Source of the DNA: Buddleja alternifolia | Lineage: Eukaryota; Streptophyta; Magnoliopsida; Lamiales; Scrophulariaceae | Assembly: GCA_019426215.1 (NCBI GenBank) | Contig: CM033402.1 | Span: 4,030,001 to 4,094,000, forward strand | Length of the DNA: 64,000 nt | Direction of reading: 5' to 3' | Part shown: piece by piece, positions 12,401 through 25,762 of the stretch | Layout of the letters: each line of letters starts with the position of its first letter | How positions within the stretch are numbered: the first letter of the stretch is position 1 | The notes under the pieces: model-generated | The model's input: only the letters and a program-made list of their open reading frames with translations | The model's database searches: none | What the model was told of the DNA's origin: nothing | Position numbers and translations under genes: made by a program

Positions 12401-14235
12401 GCGTCTTCAATATTCTCGCTATCCTTGACTCATTCGTTTCTTAACACCAACACTCGTTCCTTTACTTCAGGATCTACGGGTTGGTCTGAACTTGGCACTA
12501 GCTATTGCTTTACACAACATCCCCGAGGTACTTTCTCAATATCATATTACAGTTTTCCGTTGTTTTAATGCCGAGTTCTCCTAAATCCGGGTGCTACAAA
12601 GCGAATGATCTGGCTTTTTGGCTATCAAATTCAGTAAAAAAAATTAAATGTAGTCAGATTATTTGATGCAAAATTCTCATGGGCTATATTTAGGTATAGT
12701 GCTATGTTCAGAAAATGCCTATATTGATTCCGAGTGTAATGATTAAGGGACCTTACACAAGCGCATTTCAATGGAAGGATTTCAAATGGTGGATAAATCT
12801 ACCAGATTGATTGAAAAAATAGCTTAAAATGAGTAAAATAAGATATGAAACGTACGTTAACTTGAAATTATCCAAATAAGTTCAACAAATTTGTATTGTA
12901 GATTTAAAATCTTCACTGACAATCATTCCATCCAAAGACGACCCAACAGATGTTAAGCTAAGCTTCTTTCTCTACCTTTTTGTCCCGAGTTTTCAAATTT
13001 CGATCATCTTGCAGGGAGTCGCCGTTGCACTTCCTGTTTATTTTGCCACACAAAGGTACACATTCTCCATTTCATCTTGTCTGTGTTTTGATTTCGGAAT
13101 ATTGAGATATTTATCACGTATTTGGTGCACTTCTATTTTTGTGATCTTAGCAAATGGCAAGCATTCAAGTTGGCTACCCTTTCTGGTTTAGCAGAACCCC
13201 TCGGTGTTATTATTGTAGGTTCGTCCCTACATTTCATCGTAATATTCTTCTATGGTCCGTCCACCTAATTAGGGCCAGCATTATGCTACATCAGCAGTGA
13301 AATACTGCATGTGTTGGTGTGGCATAATATAGACCCTTGACCTTGATGTATTCAATACCGGGTCCACATTGTATTCGACAAAAAAGTTTCAATGTTTTTC
13401 GTGCACTTCTTACTATTCATAATTTGCAGCTTACCTATTTCCGGGCAGCGTAAGTCCTGAAATTCTTGAGGGCCTCCTGGGATCAGGTACACATTTTTAA
13501 TGTCGTTGTGTATGATGGAAGGAGGATAAAACTATATGTACCATGGGATTTTGTTAAGCGATAATTACATGCATACACCCTCACTTATTCAGTAATTACC
13601 ATGAGCTCCCTAAGGTTTTCTAAATTACAAGCACCCCCTTTAATATCATGCAACTAGGAAATAAGGTGTGAATTTAATCTATCTTTACTGACACGTGAAG
13701 TTATGGTAAGTTATCAAACCTCGGGTGTTTTTCGTAATTAGGATCTCATGTCTATGTAGTTTGCCATTTTATCTTAAATATATTCGTGCTACTTTCAGTC
13801 GGGGGCGTGATGGCCTTTCTAACCTTGCACGAAATGCTGCCATTGGCATTTGATTACGCGGGACAAAAGCAAGCCGTCAAGGCTGTATTCTTTGGCATGG
13901 CTTTTATGTCCGCCAGGTAAAATTTTCTTGCTAAAATTTCAAAGACTAGTGTAACAAGAGCATCTGGAAAAAAAAAAAAAGACAACCTTAAAAATTTCAT
14001 AGCTATTCAAAACGAATTAAACCAGATGGTTCTATTTCTCAATCTGTCACTCACAAATGAAGGATTCCTCGAAAGGTTAAGGATTAGTAATATACCAAAA
14101 GATTTTTCTTAAAAGGTCTTCGACTATTTGCATCCGACTCGTGGATTATATTGAGATTTTTACTGTTTTTTTTTTTTCTCTATTTGCAGCCTATATTTTC
14201 TTGAGATCAGTTTACCAGCAGAGATGAGCTTTTAG
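9492..14235 (+). CDS. ZTP29: ZIP-family zinc transporter, ZTP29-like (12 exons)
   Basis: Exons: 9492-9564, 10611-10669, 10740-10832, 10938-11027, 11142-11223, 11691-11746, 12471-12527, 13015-13055, 13151-13218, 13430-13486, 13799-13916, 14190-14235. All introns are GT-AG and the sum is 840 bp (279 aa + stop). A second in-frame ATG at 9501 would give 276 aa, the length I recall for Arabidopsis ZTP29. The protein is a multi-pass ZIP carrier that moves Zn2+ into the cytosol; the Arabidopsis relative is reported at the ER and linked to salt stress. The metal-site helices are clear: HNFPEG (residues 137-142) and HNIPEG (166-171), the latter split by intron 7. Further family blocks are GLAEPLG and LHEMLPLAFDYAGQKQAV. 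The cytosolic loop is short, with a KKHRR cluster instead of a long His-rich stretch. No frameshift or missing key residue was found. Confidence 0.93.
9661..9996. mobile_element. fold-back Mutator-like MITE in ZTP29 intron 1
   Basis: The left end ggaaaagtgcaaatttggtt mirrors the right end ...gactaatgttgcacttctcc. The flanks are catttatgg and cacttatgg, an 8/9 match, as expected for a Mutator-type 9-bp target duplication. It contains no ORF. Confidence 0.6.
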
Positions 14236-14640
14236 TCATTGCAACGAGCATCTATGTCAAGGTTCTTTCAAGTTTTAGCGACAAGTGTATTTATTGTAAT
14301 CAGTTTGTAAAAATTCATTCAACACTCACAAACTAGAAATAAAAATTACAAAAAATTTACGTAACTTCACAGTGGATCGGATGCAATATATAGTCTTATT
14401 TTATTTATAACCATTGGATTGTGGGAATTGGTGGGAATCCAAAGATCTGCAGCAAAATGGGGGCTTTAATTTGATGCACTTACACGGAGGTAATAAAGGG
14501 TTACTTTTAGCTGCATGCAACTTAAAATTTTGAGACAATTATAACTATATGTGTTGTGTGATTCACCTGGATGCATTAGATATAAATAATTGTGATTATA
14601 TTCCATGTTAGAGTTTTCGACTCCTTAATGACATTTGTAG
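14236..14640. other. 3' flank of the zinc transporter gene
   Basis: The probable 3'UTR follows the stop. No other gene was recognised. Confidence 0.5.
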
Positions 14641-15072
14641 GGCTGCGTTTGTTTTTGTTTTCAAAGATATTTTGGCCATATTTTCTGGCCAAAACTTGTT
14701 TGGTTTATGTGTTTTTGACAAAAAATAGCTTTTTTGGCCAAAAAAAAATGTCAGCTTTGGTGACTGAACGTGATCCTCTGTCATTTTTCTTTAGTTTGTC
14801 TTTCCCCTCAAGACAAACTAACACTTAAATATATTTGTATATATAATATAACTAATATATTATATTATATTTTTCAATCATTAACTAATTATAAACACAA
14901 TTTTTCAGACAAAAACTTACATGATTTGACTGCTACAGTAATTTTTGTCTTTTCTGAAAATAAAATCAAACACAAAACCAAACACATTTTCACCAAAGTA
15001 CACTACTTCCAATAAACTTTTTCACCAAAATTTTCATAAAAAAAACTCTCCAAAATAAAAACAAACACTGCA
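14641..15072. mobile_element. MITE, family A copy 2
   Basis: Begins ggctgcgtttgtttttgttt and ends aaaaacaaacactgc (inverted ends). It shares tttggccaaaa words and the core gatttgactgctacagtaa with the copy at 34783-35185 over most of its length. No coding capacity. Confidence 0.75.
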
Positions 15073-15221
15073 TAGGAGTCTTGGGGCTTAGAATCCTGTG
15101 AGAATCACAATTTTTTGCGTCGGGGCACATTTGAGCTAGTTTACTATTGATAGTTGTAATTGTAACGGACTCAGAATTCTAATACTCCATGAAAATCGAT
15201 CCCTCAATAGTGTGGTTTATG

Positions 15222-15715
15222 GGCAAAATTTCAATTTTAATCCTATAGGATCTCGCCCTTCTAGTTTTAGTCCCACACTTTACGGGATTCTATAAAAGAT
15301 CCCAATAATTTGAAAAAGTTGTAATGTTAATCCTTTTTTTAAACAATATTAGTCACATACTTTATTTTGTATTTTTAAAATTGCATTTTGCCCCTTGAAC
15401 TATACAAGATATATTAAACACCCCCTAAACATACTTTTTTTTACTACCCCCTAAATATATTTTATTTCATTTAAGTTTTAAGGGGCATAAGTGCACATTA
15501 ATATTTGTTTTAGGGGGATTTTTAATACATCTTGTATAGTTCAGGAGCAAAATGTAATTTTAAAAATGCAAAATAAAATATGGGACTAATATTGTTTATA
15601 AAAAAACCTAACATTACAACCTTTTTAAATTATGAAACTGTTTTAAAATTCCGTAAAATATGAGATTAAAATTAAAATTATGAAATTATATGGGACTAAA
15701 ATTAAAATTTTGCGA
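15222..15715. mobile_element. ~490-bp fold-back element
   Basis: A near-complete long inverted repeat. Left arm words such as caattttaatcc, ttgtaatgtta and gaactatacaagat recur as reverse complements in the right arm. The flanks tggtttatg and tcgtttatg agree at 8 of 9 positions, suggesting a Mutator-type target duplication. A transcript across it would form a long hairpin. Confidence 0.7.
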
Positions 15716-15724
15716 TCGTTTATG

Positions 15725-16528
15725 TGATGAGATAAGAATAAATAGCCCATAAGAAGTGATGACTTTGCATAAGGCGACGTCGCATGAGTTGCATTATTGT
15801 ACTTGAATAACAACTTTATGGACTTTCGTGCGTTTTGCAATTATTCCAAACTCCAATTGTCGGGTCCATGACCCACGTACACTTTTTTTTTAATTAGAGA
15901 ACTCGCGGTCACTATTCAAAGATATGTTCTGAGTAAATTTCGCCTTCATGCAATAATCCGTAAGTCACATGAGGGGGATAAGTCGCACTAAAACAATCTT
16001 GTGTGACGAGTTTATGTCCCCAGAATAGTTTGAATCCGGGTTGCCTTGGTAGGAAATACCCTACCAAACCAATTCGGTCAACTCTTGGGACTATCCCACA
16101 TACATTTCAAATTATATATAAAACCTTCATTTCATCAAATCAAACTCTATTCTCTCTAAATTTGATTCCGGCCCGTTCCAACCCGACCCGACTCGGCGTT
16201 TGCCATTCATTATTGTCTCTAATGTTGTAAGACGATTGCCCTTGCAGTATACACTCAAAGGGCATATTTTAAGGCCAGCGAAATGTTACTCACTCTTAAG
16301 TTGCTAGTATTTTGAATTTGACTTGTATAATTACTATTAATATAACTTTTTGCACGACGACGTAGACTTCTATTTGCAATTAATGTAAGAACCAATTAAG
16401 GTCATACATTACATTATTTGTAGGCATAAATTATATCATCTTTCAATGGGCATGTCCGTTCTGAGTTTTTTGACCGTGCATAATACTTGGATTGAGTCGT
16501 GGTTATTGACCAATTGTACACTATATAT
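15725..16528. other. intergenic, no gene recognised
   Basis: A tatataaaac TATA-like word near 16112 is followed by a 75-codon ORF (16003-16230 overall) of no recognised family, not enough for a gene call. Confidence 0.4.
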
Positions 16529-16805
16529 AAGTTATAACGGAATAATTGCATCAACCTCCCCTGAACTACGAACAATTGGCATCTACATTCTCACTTAAAG
16601 TGAGCGGTGAAAGACGAACCAAACTGCCCGATACTCGACTCGAGTTCGATCGCTTAAAGCTCGTTTGAGCTGGGTTCGTTAACTTATCAAACCAAATTTG
16701 AACAACTTTTTGTATTTAATAAGTTTAAAGATCGGCTCGAACTAGGCTCGATTAGTGAAAAAATATGTACAAAAAAATCAAACAAGCCCGAGCTCGACTT
16801 GTGTT

Positions 16806-18432
16806 TGTTAGGTTAATGTCCTCAAATGCCACTAGAGGATTAGTGAATGATAGGACATTGTCAAATTGTAATTGTTTTTAATCAATTAATAAAAGGCATT
16901 TTAGTTGTTTATTTATATATTGTATTCGACTATAAGTCCATGAACACAAGAGTCAACTCTCTAAGGCACTAGAGGAGTTTGATACTTATGTACTAAATAA
17001 GTCTGCAAGTCAAAAATTTTCAATTGGCCATTGAAAATCATAAAGACTTGTATGATATAAGTTTTAACGAGAAAGGTGTCCGTCAATCACTAGGAAGTAG
17101 TGAAGAACTTATATCATAGGTGCACTGATGGAGATAGTGGCACTCAGACATGACTCGCATCAATTGTGTCACATGGGTTTTCACTCTTTGATAGTCAATG
17201 ACAGAATTGATTAATTGTAATAGGTGTATCTGAACTTTAGACTTGAGGAATCGAGTTGAAGATATGCTTGTGACGTTAGGTTCGTCATTAGAGTAGTTAG
17301 GCTCAATTCACCCATTGGTGGGGTCAACCTCGAACTGCAACCTAACAGACAAGTAGTATTCTTAACGGGTATCCAAGATAGGATTCATTCCCTCGTAAGT
17401 GAACGAGGAATTATCCTATGCATTTATAAGTATGTTAGATCTTAAAGTCTTTGGCCAAAGCATTCATTGATCTGAACTATATAACATAGTGTCAAGTTAG
17501 TGACTTTGACTAAAACCATTACTCTCACTTGGCCGGGATAAGGAAACGAAGAGTTTGTATTCACACGGATTTACAAATGGAAATGTAAAAATGATTTAAT
17601 TATTTTATCTTATTTGGTTCAAAATATGGATCACGTGACTAGCTAGGTGGGTCTCATATTCAATGGAATCCTCTCATTGTCAAATATAGATGAACCTAAA
17701 GAGTCACGCTTAAAAAGGAAAATTTGATGGAAAAGTGGCATATTTCTTGCGGTAATATTTTAAGTATTAGATACTTAAAATTAAATAAATAGAATTTATT
17801 ATTTGAAGAAATAAGTTAATTTATTTATGATTTAATTTATATAATATTTTTTGGAGAAATAAATTAATTAAATGGGTTATCTATTATTTAATTGAATTAA
17901 TTAATTGGATTAAGTTAATTAATTAAATATTAGAATAAACAAAGCACAAAATCAATACACCAAGTGGCACTACAAACCCTAAAAGGGGCCGCCACTAGGA
18001 GTATTAATGGGCTTAATTTTAGTTCAAGATAATAATTTAAGTGATATAAATATCACATTAGTTATAAGTCTAGGTCATAAGTTGCATTACACAACAACAC
18101 AAGAAAAAGAACTCCTCTGCCTTCTTCTCTCTAGCCGTCGCCCTTCAGCAAGAAAAGGAGGAAGTTTTTTCCGTCAAGTATTTTCAGGCGAGACGATTTA
18201 GAGGCAGAGCAATTGGACTGCTTGGATCAACATACTTTCAGCCAAAAAATTTTCGCGAAGGATTGAAGAATTCAAGTTCGTAGGAATTGTCAACCACTTC
18301 GCTACACGGGTAAAATTAATTAAACCATATCATACATACGTGTGTTTAAACCCAGGGATTGATCCTGTCATGGGAAAATCCAAAAATTTTAAAATTCCTT
18401 TTTTCGCTGCGTTTGGTCAATTTTCCCCAACA
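16806..18432 (+). repeat. 5' LTR of the copia element
   Basis: 1,627 bp, TGTTAGG to CCCCAACA. Compared with the 3' LTR it has an 11-bp extra segment near position 16 (ctcaaatgcca region) and lacks about 15 bp near 16910-16925. The 64-codon ORF at 18007 is LTR sequence and recurs in the 3' LTR, so it is not a gene. Confidence 0.92.
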
Positions 18433-18433
18433 G

Positions 18434-18446
18434 TGGTATCAGAGCC
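18434..18446 (+). other. primer binding site (tRNA-iMet type)
   Basis: TGGTATCAGAGCC begins one base after the 5' LTR. It is the standard site complementary to the 3' end of initiator tRNA-Met used to prime minus-strand DNA in plant copia elements. Confidence 0.9.
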
Positions 18447-20197
18447 AAATCGCGGGGTTCGGCGTATGTAAAATATGTGAAATTATGTGATATAGATGCA
18501 TGATTTATAATTTTTTATCGATGCATAATTAGATATGTGGATTTCGTGTTTTTTGTGTTCTTGAGGAATTATTTATTTTCGTTCGCTAGAAATTAATGAA
18601 AATTGAATTTTATGTAATTTTAATGTGATGAATATAAAAAATTGCAAATTACGGTGTTGACCAGTCACCGTGGCGGCGACGAGATGCTGGCAACGCCGCC
18701 GGCGCAAAACATCGCACTGGTTTGCGCGCACGCGGCCCATCTCCCGTAACTGCACGTGAGCCCGACCGTGTGTTTTTTAACACATGAGTTTTTGCAATTG
18801 GACCCGAGTCGATCCATGGGTGACCCGGGCCATTTATTAATAATATTTATTATTTAAGTTTTGATTAAAATTGGATTTTAATGCAAAATAAATAATATTA
18901 ATTATTTGATAAAGAATAATTTATTTTCATCAAATCTAATGTTAATTAAAGTTGGACTTTGAATTGAATTAGATTATATCTATTATGAAATTAATTTATT
19001 GAACTTAGAAGTTAATTTTTTATTAAAATTAGATTTTACTAGAGAATTAATTGGGGTTCATTGAATTGAAATTTCAAATAGACTTAAATAAATAGGTTTC
19101 CTCGAGAATATGAAAACATAATTAAATTTAGAATTTAATTAGAAGTTAGCATATATGTTTTTCGTGTGTTATGTGAAAAATATCATGTTTGACATGTTAT
19201 GTGATGGGAGACATGATTCATGGACTTAGGCTCGTTTTTAAAATTGTATTTCTTTTGATGGGTTGTAAAGGTCGTTTTGAGCCTATTTTTATTTTCTTTC
19301 TAGAGCAATTTTGTATAGGTGAAAAAATATTGAATGTAATAGATAGAAATAGAATAGGCCCAAAGGAGAAATTCAAGTTGAGTCGATGAGATTCAAGAAG
19401 GAGCTTTGGAAGCTTTAGTATAGTTTCTTTTTATTTTATGATTGAAACATTAGCTTGTTTCAATCTAGAAAATATAGTTCATGAATCATGGTGTTGTTAG
19501 CTTTCTGGGATTGCTATTTATTTACTTTTATCCATGTTTGTATGCATGATATGAAATGGATTAATGAGCAAAGTGAGACCTAATAAATAATTTAAATTCT
19601 CCGACTTTGAAAAATATTAAGTCAATAAAAGGTACTAGGTATCCTGTCATCCACTGAACTTAGGAGAAATTAAAATGATATTTAATATATAATATCGTCC
19701 CTAAGCAATGGGGGTTACGTTATATATTGAAATATATTTTATATTTTTCCTAAGTGCATAAAATGTCATTGGTCGAAAACAAATTTCACCCCATATACCA
19801 GCAAAAGGTTGCAAGGTGAAATTCAATTATTAGACTGATAGATAGTCAGTGGGTTGAACTTAGATTATTCATAAATCAATATGATCGTTAAAAGGTTGAG
19901 ATTTGATGAATAATGGACAAAGGGATTGAATCATCCATTTGATGGGTTGATGTTGGACATCACTTTAATAAATTAATTAGGCCAAATACCAGCAAAAGGT
20001 TGCGATCTATTAATCTAGTTAAAAAACTCAATCACCACTACGAAGCCTTCCAACGATGACTTCCAAATTCCCCAGTGGGAGTGTGGATTTTCGAAAAATG
20101 TAGTAGGAGCCAAGTTTAGTTTAAAAGTCCTTAATTTAAACTCAGAACAACAATTACATTAGAATCTAATAAGTCTTTTTACTTTTTCTACAGTTAT
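18447..20197 (+). other. copia untranslated leader
   Basis: AT-rich, with no real ORF. The word taccagcaaaaggttgc occurs twice (near 19796 and 19987), an internal direct repeat of unknown role. Confidence 0.6.
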
Positions 20198-21060
20198 TTG
20201 CTTATTATCTCTCTCAATATGACTATCAACCCATTATTTGTACTACTTGAAAAGAATACTTTGACTGGTCCTAACTATGTGGACTGGCACCGAAACTTGA
20301 GGATAGTCCTCAATATGAAGTCACTAGGGTATGTATTAGATGCTGATATCTCAGCCGCACCCGTAAGGACACGTGCTAATGAGGAGGAAGTTGCGACTCA
20401 TGAGAAATGGGTCAAAGACGACGTCTGGGTTTGTGGGTACATGCTAGGCTCAATGACAAATGAGTTGCAGAGGTCCCATGACAAAATGGTCTCAGCAAAG
20501 GCTATTTTGGCACACCTGGTGGAGCTCTATGGTTAGCACAGTCGCACTGCTCGGTATGAGATATCGAAAGAGCTCTTTGGAGCCAAGATGAAGGAAGGAG
20601 AAAAGGTTGGAGACCATGTTTTAAAACTGATTTGAAAATTGAGAGGTTAGAGGCCCTCGACTTTAACATGGACCCACAACTACAAACTGATCTCATCTTG
20701 CAGTCACTTCCGGACTCCTTTTCCCAATTTGTAATGAACTTCAACTGCAATGAGATAGAGTGCAATTTGGCTGGGTTGATGAACAAGCTGAATATTGCAC
20801 AATCTCAAATGAAGCCAAAGGGGAAAAATGCTGCCTTCGTCATCACTTCTAAGCCTAAGAAGAAGAAGAAGAAGACTAAGAAAGTAAATAGCACACCGGG
20901 TCTACAAGTTAAGATTGACAAAGGAAATGGCAAAGCTCATAAAGTGATGAAGAGTAAAGGACCAAAGGAAATGGATAGGTGCCTTCACTGCGGTGAGCTA
21001 GGCCACTGGAAGAGGGGATGTCCAAACTTTGGCAAAGGTGCACCAGGTACGAAACTTTTT
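20198..21060 (+). pseudogene. copia gag, broken
   Basis: The first segment carries LTGPNYVDWHRNLRIVLNMK, the gag N-terminal block of plant copia elements. It stops at 20536, and a second segment in another frame (from 20632) holds a Lys-rich linker and the zinc knuckle CLHCGELGHWKRGC (CX2CX4HX4C) that binds RNA in the particle. At least one stop and one frame change separate the two, so no full-length gag can be made. Confidence 0.85.
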
Positions 21061-24000
21061 GTTTTAGAAACTAATTGTTCTATAACTGTATTTTCCACTT
21101 CGTGGATAGCTAGTGCTCATGTTTGTGTAATGAATCAGGATCTGTAGCGAAGTAGGAAGCTGGAGCATAAGAAGGTATTGGCGGCGGGCAGAGTATCGCG
21201 GCTTCTCACATTGGATCAACTTCTATGTTTATCCTGGACATGTTTTACATTTAGAGGATGTTTTGGTTTTGCCCAAAGGGCTTAAAAACATTATTTCTAT
21301 TCTTGTTTTGGTTAGGAACGGCTATGTTTTTAATTTCATTGACAGTACTTGCAGCATTTTATTTCATAATAATATTGTTAGCACTGCTACTTTAGTCAAT
21401 GGCCTCTATTACTTAACCATGCAAAATGAGTTTGTTGCGAATGTTATCTCAAAAAAACGTGGTAGGCAAAGTACTAACCTAAGCTTAAAGTGGCATCTAA
21501 GACTAGGCCATGTCGGCGTGCCAAAGATACACAAGATGGAGAAAGATGGGTTAATTGACCCATTGGGATTGGATCCCTATCTGACTTGTGAATCTTACCT
21601 TAAAGGCAAAATGGCTAGATCATCCTTCACCGAGACTTTGAAAGAGCCACTGAAGTATTAGGACTTGTGCATACCGATATTTTCGGACCATTTGGAGAAA
21701 TGGCTCGTGGAGGTTTCCACTATTTCATTACTTTCACTGATGACCATTCAAGGTATGGTCTTGTGTATCTAATGAAATACAAGTCTGAATCGTTTGATAA
21801 GTTCAAAGAGTTTAAGGCTTTGGTGGAAAAACAAACTAGTCATCATATAAAAGCACTACGATCGGATCATGGAGGTAAAATATATGAGTGACGAGTTTGA
21901 CCAGTTCTTGAAGGAACATGGGATAATATTGCAACTCACACCACCAGTAACTCCACAACTGAATGGGGGTAACAGAACATAGGAATCAAACACTATTGGA
22001 TATGGTTCAATCTATGCTCAACTACACCGATTTACCCATCTCTTTGTGGGGACATGCACTCCTTACTACTGTTCATATCTTGAATAGATGTCCTTCCAAA
22101 TCCGTTCCTAAGACCTCATATGAGATATGGAGAAATAGAAAACCAAACCTTAAGCACATTAAGGTTTGGGGATGCCCTACCAACATCAAGAAGACGAAGG
22201 CATAGAAATTGGAAGCAGGTCCCTTAAAGAACGTTTTTTGGGTTTTCCCGAAGATTCCATGGGATACCTATTCTACATCCAAGATGATCAAAGGATCATT
22301 GTTGCACTGCAAACGCATTTTCTAGAAGATGAATTCACTCTCGAAGGTGGTGCAGGTGGGAAAATTGATCTTAATGAACAAGATGAAACACCTTAGAGAG
22401 ATAACTATTCAAGAAACACACACTGAACCTGATGAAACACAACCAACGTTGCGAAGATCTGGTAGAGTACCACATCAACTTGATAAGTACTATGGGTATC
22501 TACAACAAAAGGAACTAGGTGTCCACACTATAGCAGTGGGAGTTCAAGGGGACGACCCTACTACTTATGATCAAGCAATGATGGACATCGACTCTACAAA
22601 GTGGCAAGAAGCTATGCAGGCAGAGATAGACTCGATGCACTCCAACCAAGTCTGGACTCTAGTAGATCGTCCTAATAAAATTGCACCTATAGGGTGCAAG
22701 TGGATCTACAAGAAGAAGATAGGCCCGGACGGAAACGTAGACACATACAAGGCAAGACTTATAGCAAAAGGTTATAGTCAAAAGGAAGTAATTGACTACC
22801 AAGAGACCTTTTCACCTGTGACAATGATCAACTTTATTCGAATTCTACTCGCAATAGCTGCACACTTGGACTATGAGATATGGCAGATGGACGTAAAGAC
22901 GGTTTTCTTAAATGGATTCCTCGAAGAGGATATCTATATGGAGCAGCCTTAAGGCTTTGCATCTGAGTCTGATATCCATAAGGAGTGCAAACTTAAGAGA
23001 TCCATTTATGCACTTAAGCAAGCCTATAGGAGTTAGAATCTATGTTTTGACGAAGCTGTCAAAGGATTTGACTTTGTCAAGAACAAAGATGAGCCATGTG
23101 TTTACAAGAAAGTTAGTGGGAGTAAAATCACTTTCTTAGTCTTATATGTGGATGAGAAAATGATGTAGAAATGCTCACATCAGTCAAAAGGTGGCTTTCA
23201 AATACATTATCCATAAAAAGATTTGGGAAAAGCGACCTATATTCTAGGAATTCGTATATACAGAGATAGAACAAATAGAATGATAGGACTTTCCCAAGCC
23301 CTTTACGTAGAGAAGGTTTTAAAAGTTTTAGGATGGAAGACTTTAAGAAAGGTTTCTTGCCCATGAGACACGGGGTGCATCTTTCAAAGTCCATGTCTCC
23401 TCAAAGTGAGGAAGATAGGAAAGAAATGAGTACGGTGCCCTATGCGTCTGCAGTAGGTAGTCTGATGTACACCATGTTATGCACATGACCAGACATAGCC
23501 TACACGGTCAACATGGTAAGTCATTTTCAGGCTAATCCGAGAAGAAAACATTGAACTGCTGTAAAAAATATCCTCAAGTATCTAAAGAGAACTAAGGATA
23601 TGGTCCTAACATATGGACATGGAGATTTGAAGGTGGATGGATATACTAACTCAGATTTTCAATCTGACATAGATGATCGTAAATCCACTTCAGGGTTTAT
23701 ATTCACAATTAATGGTGGAGCGGTGACTTGGAAAAGTTCCAAACAAAGCACAACCGCTGATTCCACCACTAAGGCGGAATACATAGCAGCTTCAAAGGCT
23801 GCTAAAGAAAGTGTTTGGATTAGGAAATTTCTTGAAGAACTTCAAGTGGCCCCTAGTGCAAAGCTGCCATTGCCACTTTATTGTGATTACGCAAGCAAAG
23901 GAACCAATGTCTCACAACAAATCCAAACACATAGCGAGGAGATATCACATAATAAGGGAATCGTTGGAAGAGGCAAGATAGTTGTTCAGAGAGTAAATTC

Positions 24001-24103
24001 AGTTGACAACGTCGCTGACCCATTGACCAAGCCTTTAACACAAGTAGTGCTGGATCAACATCTTGAGAAGATAGGTATTAGATACCATAGTGATTGGCAT
24101 TAA
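21061..24103 (+). pseudogene. copia pol (PR-INT-RT-RNase H), broken
   Basis: Domains in order, in changing frames. The protease remnant reads SWIASAHVC, without a D[ST]G motif. The integrase zinc domain has WHLRLGH, but the Cys pair reads CESY, so the second Cys is missing. The integrase core (HTDIFGPF, FTDDHSR) is interrupted near 21891. Reverse transcriptase has CKWIYKKK, KARLIAKGYSQ and MDVKTVFLNG, while the catalytic YVDD reads YVDE and is followed by a stop. RNase H (23600-24103) has GYTNSDFQSDIDDRKSTSG and KAEYIAA and is the longest intact piece. At least six breaks make it non-functional. Confidence 0.87.
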
Positions 24104-24107
24104 GTCC

Positions 24108-24118
24108 AAGTGGGAGAT
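24108..24118 (+). other. polypurine tract
   Basis: aagtgggagat sits directly before the 3' LTR, where plus-strand DNA synthesis is primed in LTR elements. Confidence 0.75.
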
Positions 24119-25762
24119 TGTTAGGTTAATGTCACTAGAGGATTAGTGAATGATAGGACATTGTCAAATTGTAATTGTTTTTAATCAATTAATAAAAGGC
24201 ATTTTAGTTGTTTATATAATTATTGACATTTATTTAATGCATTTGACTATAAGTCCATGAACACAAGAGTTAACTCTCTACCGCACTAGAGGAGTTTGAT
24301 ACTTGTGTACTAAATGAGTCTGCAAGTCAAAAAATTTCAATTGGGCATTGGAAATCATAAAGACTTGTATAATATAAATTTTGACGAAAAAAGTGCCCAT
24401 CAATCACTAGAAGTAGTGAAGAACTTATATCATAGGTGCACTAATGGAGATAGTGGCACTCAGACATGACTCGCATCGATTCTGTCACATGGGTTTTCAC
24501 TTTTTGACAGTCAATGACAGAAATGATTAATTGTAATAAGTGTGTCTGAATTTTAGACTTAAGGAATCGAGTTGAATATATACTTGTGACGTTAGGTTCG
24601 TCATTAGAGCAGTTAGGCCCAATTCACCCATTGGTGGGGTCAACCTCGAACTGCAACCTAACAGGCAAGTAGTATTCTTAACTAGTATCCAAGATAGAAT
24701 TTGTTCCCTCGTAAGTGAACGAGGAATTATCCTATGCATTTATAAGTAAGTTAGATCTTAAAGTCTTTGCCAAAGAATTCATTGATCTGAACTTATTATA
24801 AATATAACATCGTGTCAAGTTAGTGAGTTTGACTAAAACCAGGACTCTCTCTTGACTGGGATAAGGAAACAAAAAGTTTGTATTCACACAGTATTTACAA
24901 ATAGAAAGGTAAAAATGATCTAATCATTTCATCTTATTTGAGTCAAAATATGGACCACATGACTGGCTAGGTGGGTCGCGTATTCAATGGAATCCTCTCA
25001 ATTACCAAATATAGATGAACCTAAAGAGTCACGCTTAAAAAGGAAAATCTAATGGAAAAGTGAAATATTTCTTGTGGTAATATTTTAAGTATTGGATACT
25101 TAAAATTAAATAAATAGAATTAATTATTTCAAGAAATAAGTTAATTTATTTATGATTTAATTAATATAATATTTCTTGGAGAAATAAAATTAATTAAATG
25201 GGTTATCTATTAATTTGATTTAATTAATTAATTTATTGGATTAAGTTAATTAATTAAATATTAGAATAAACTGAGCACAAAATTAATACACCAAGTGGCA
25301 CTCCAAGCCCTAAAAGGGGCGGCCACTAGGAGTATTAATGGGCTTAATTTTAGTCCAAGATAATAACTTAAGTGATATAAATATCACATTAGTTATAAGC
25401 ATAGGTCATAAGTTGTATACACAACAAGACAAGAAAAAGAACTCATCCCCCTTCTTCTCTCTTGCCGTCGCCCTTCAGCAAGAAAAGGAGAAAGTTTTTT
25501 ACATCAAGTATTTTCCTGTGAGACGATTTAGAGGCAGAACAATTGGACTGCTTGGATCAACATACTTTCAGCCGGAGATTTTCGCGAAGGATTGAAGAAT
25601 TCAAGTTCGTAGGAATTGTCAACCACTTCACTACAACGGGTAAAATTAATTAAACCCCATCATACACACGTGTGTTTAAACTTCAGGATTGATCCTGTCA
25701 TGGGAAAATTCAAAAAATTTAAAATTCTGTTTTCCGCTGCGTTTGGTCAATTTTCCCCAACA
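24119..25762 (+). repeat. 3' LTR of the copia element
   Basis: 1,644 bp with the same termini as the 5' LTR. It is colinear throughout, with scattered substitutions and several short indels. It is followed at once by the GTGTT target duplication. Confidence 0.92.

Larger units (their letters stand above)
16806..25762 (+). mobile_element. Ty1/copia LTR retrotransposon, structurally complete but dead
   Basis: 8,957 bp, bounded by TGTT...AACA LTRs and a perfect 5-bp target duplication GTGTT (16801-16805 and 25763-25767). Order: 5' LTR, primer site, ~1.75-kb leader, gag, protease/integrase, reverse transcriptase, RNase H, polypurine tract, 3' LTR. This integrase-before-RT order defines Ty1/copia. 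Total and LTR lengths fit the Angela-like lineage, but that assignment is a guess. The coding region has many stops and frame changes, so it cannot be autonomous. LTRs differ by indels and scattered substitutions, so insertion was not very recent. It is inserted in the hAT-like repeat. Confidence 0.92.

Noticed and set aside
18007..18201. 64-codon ORF, repeated at 25338
   Set aside because: Part of the copia LTRs; appears twice only because the LTR does.
20502..20786. 94-codon minus-strand ORF in the gag region
   Set aside because: Antisense to the broken gag frames; no family signal.
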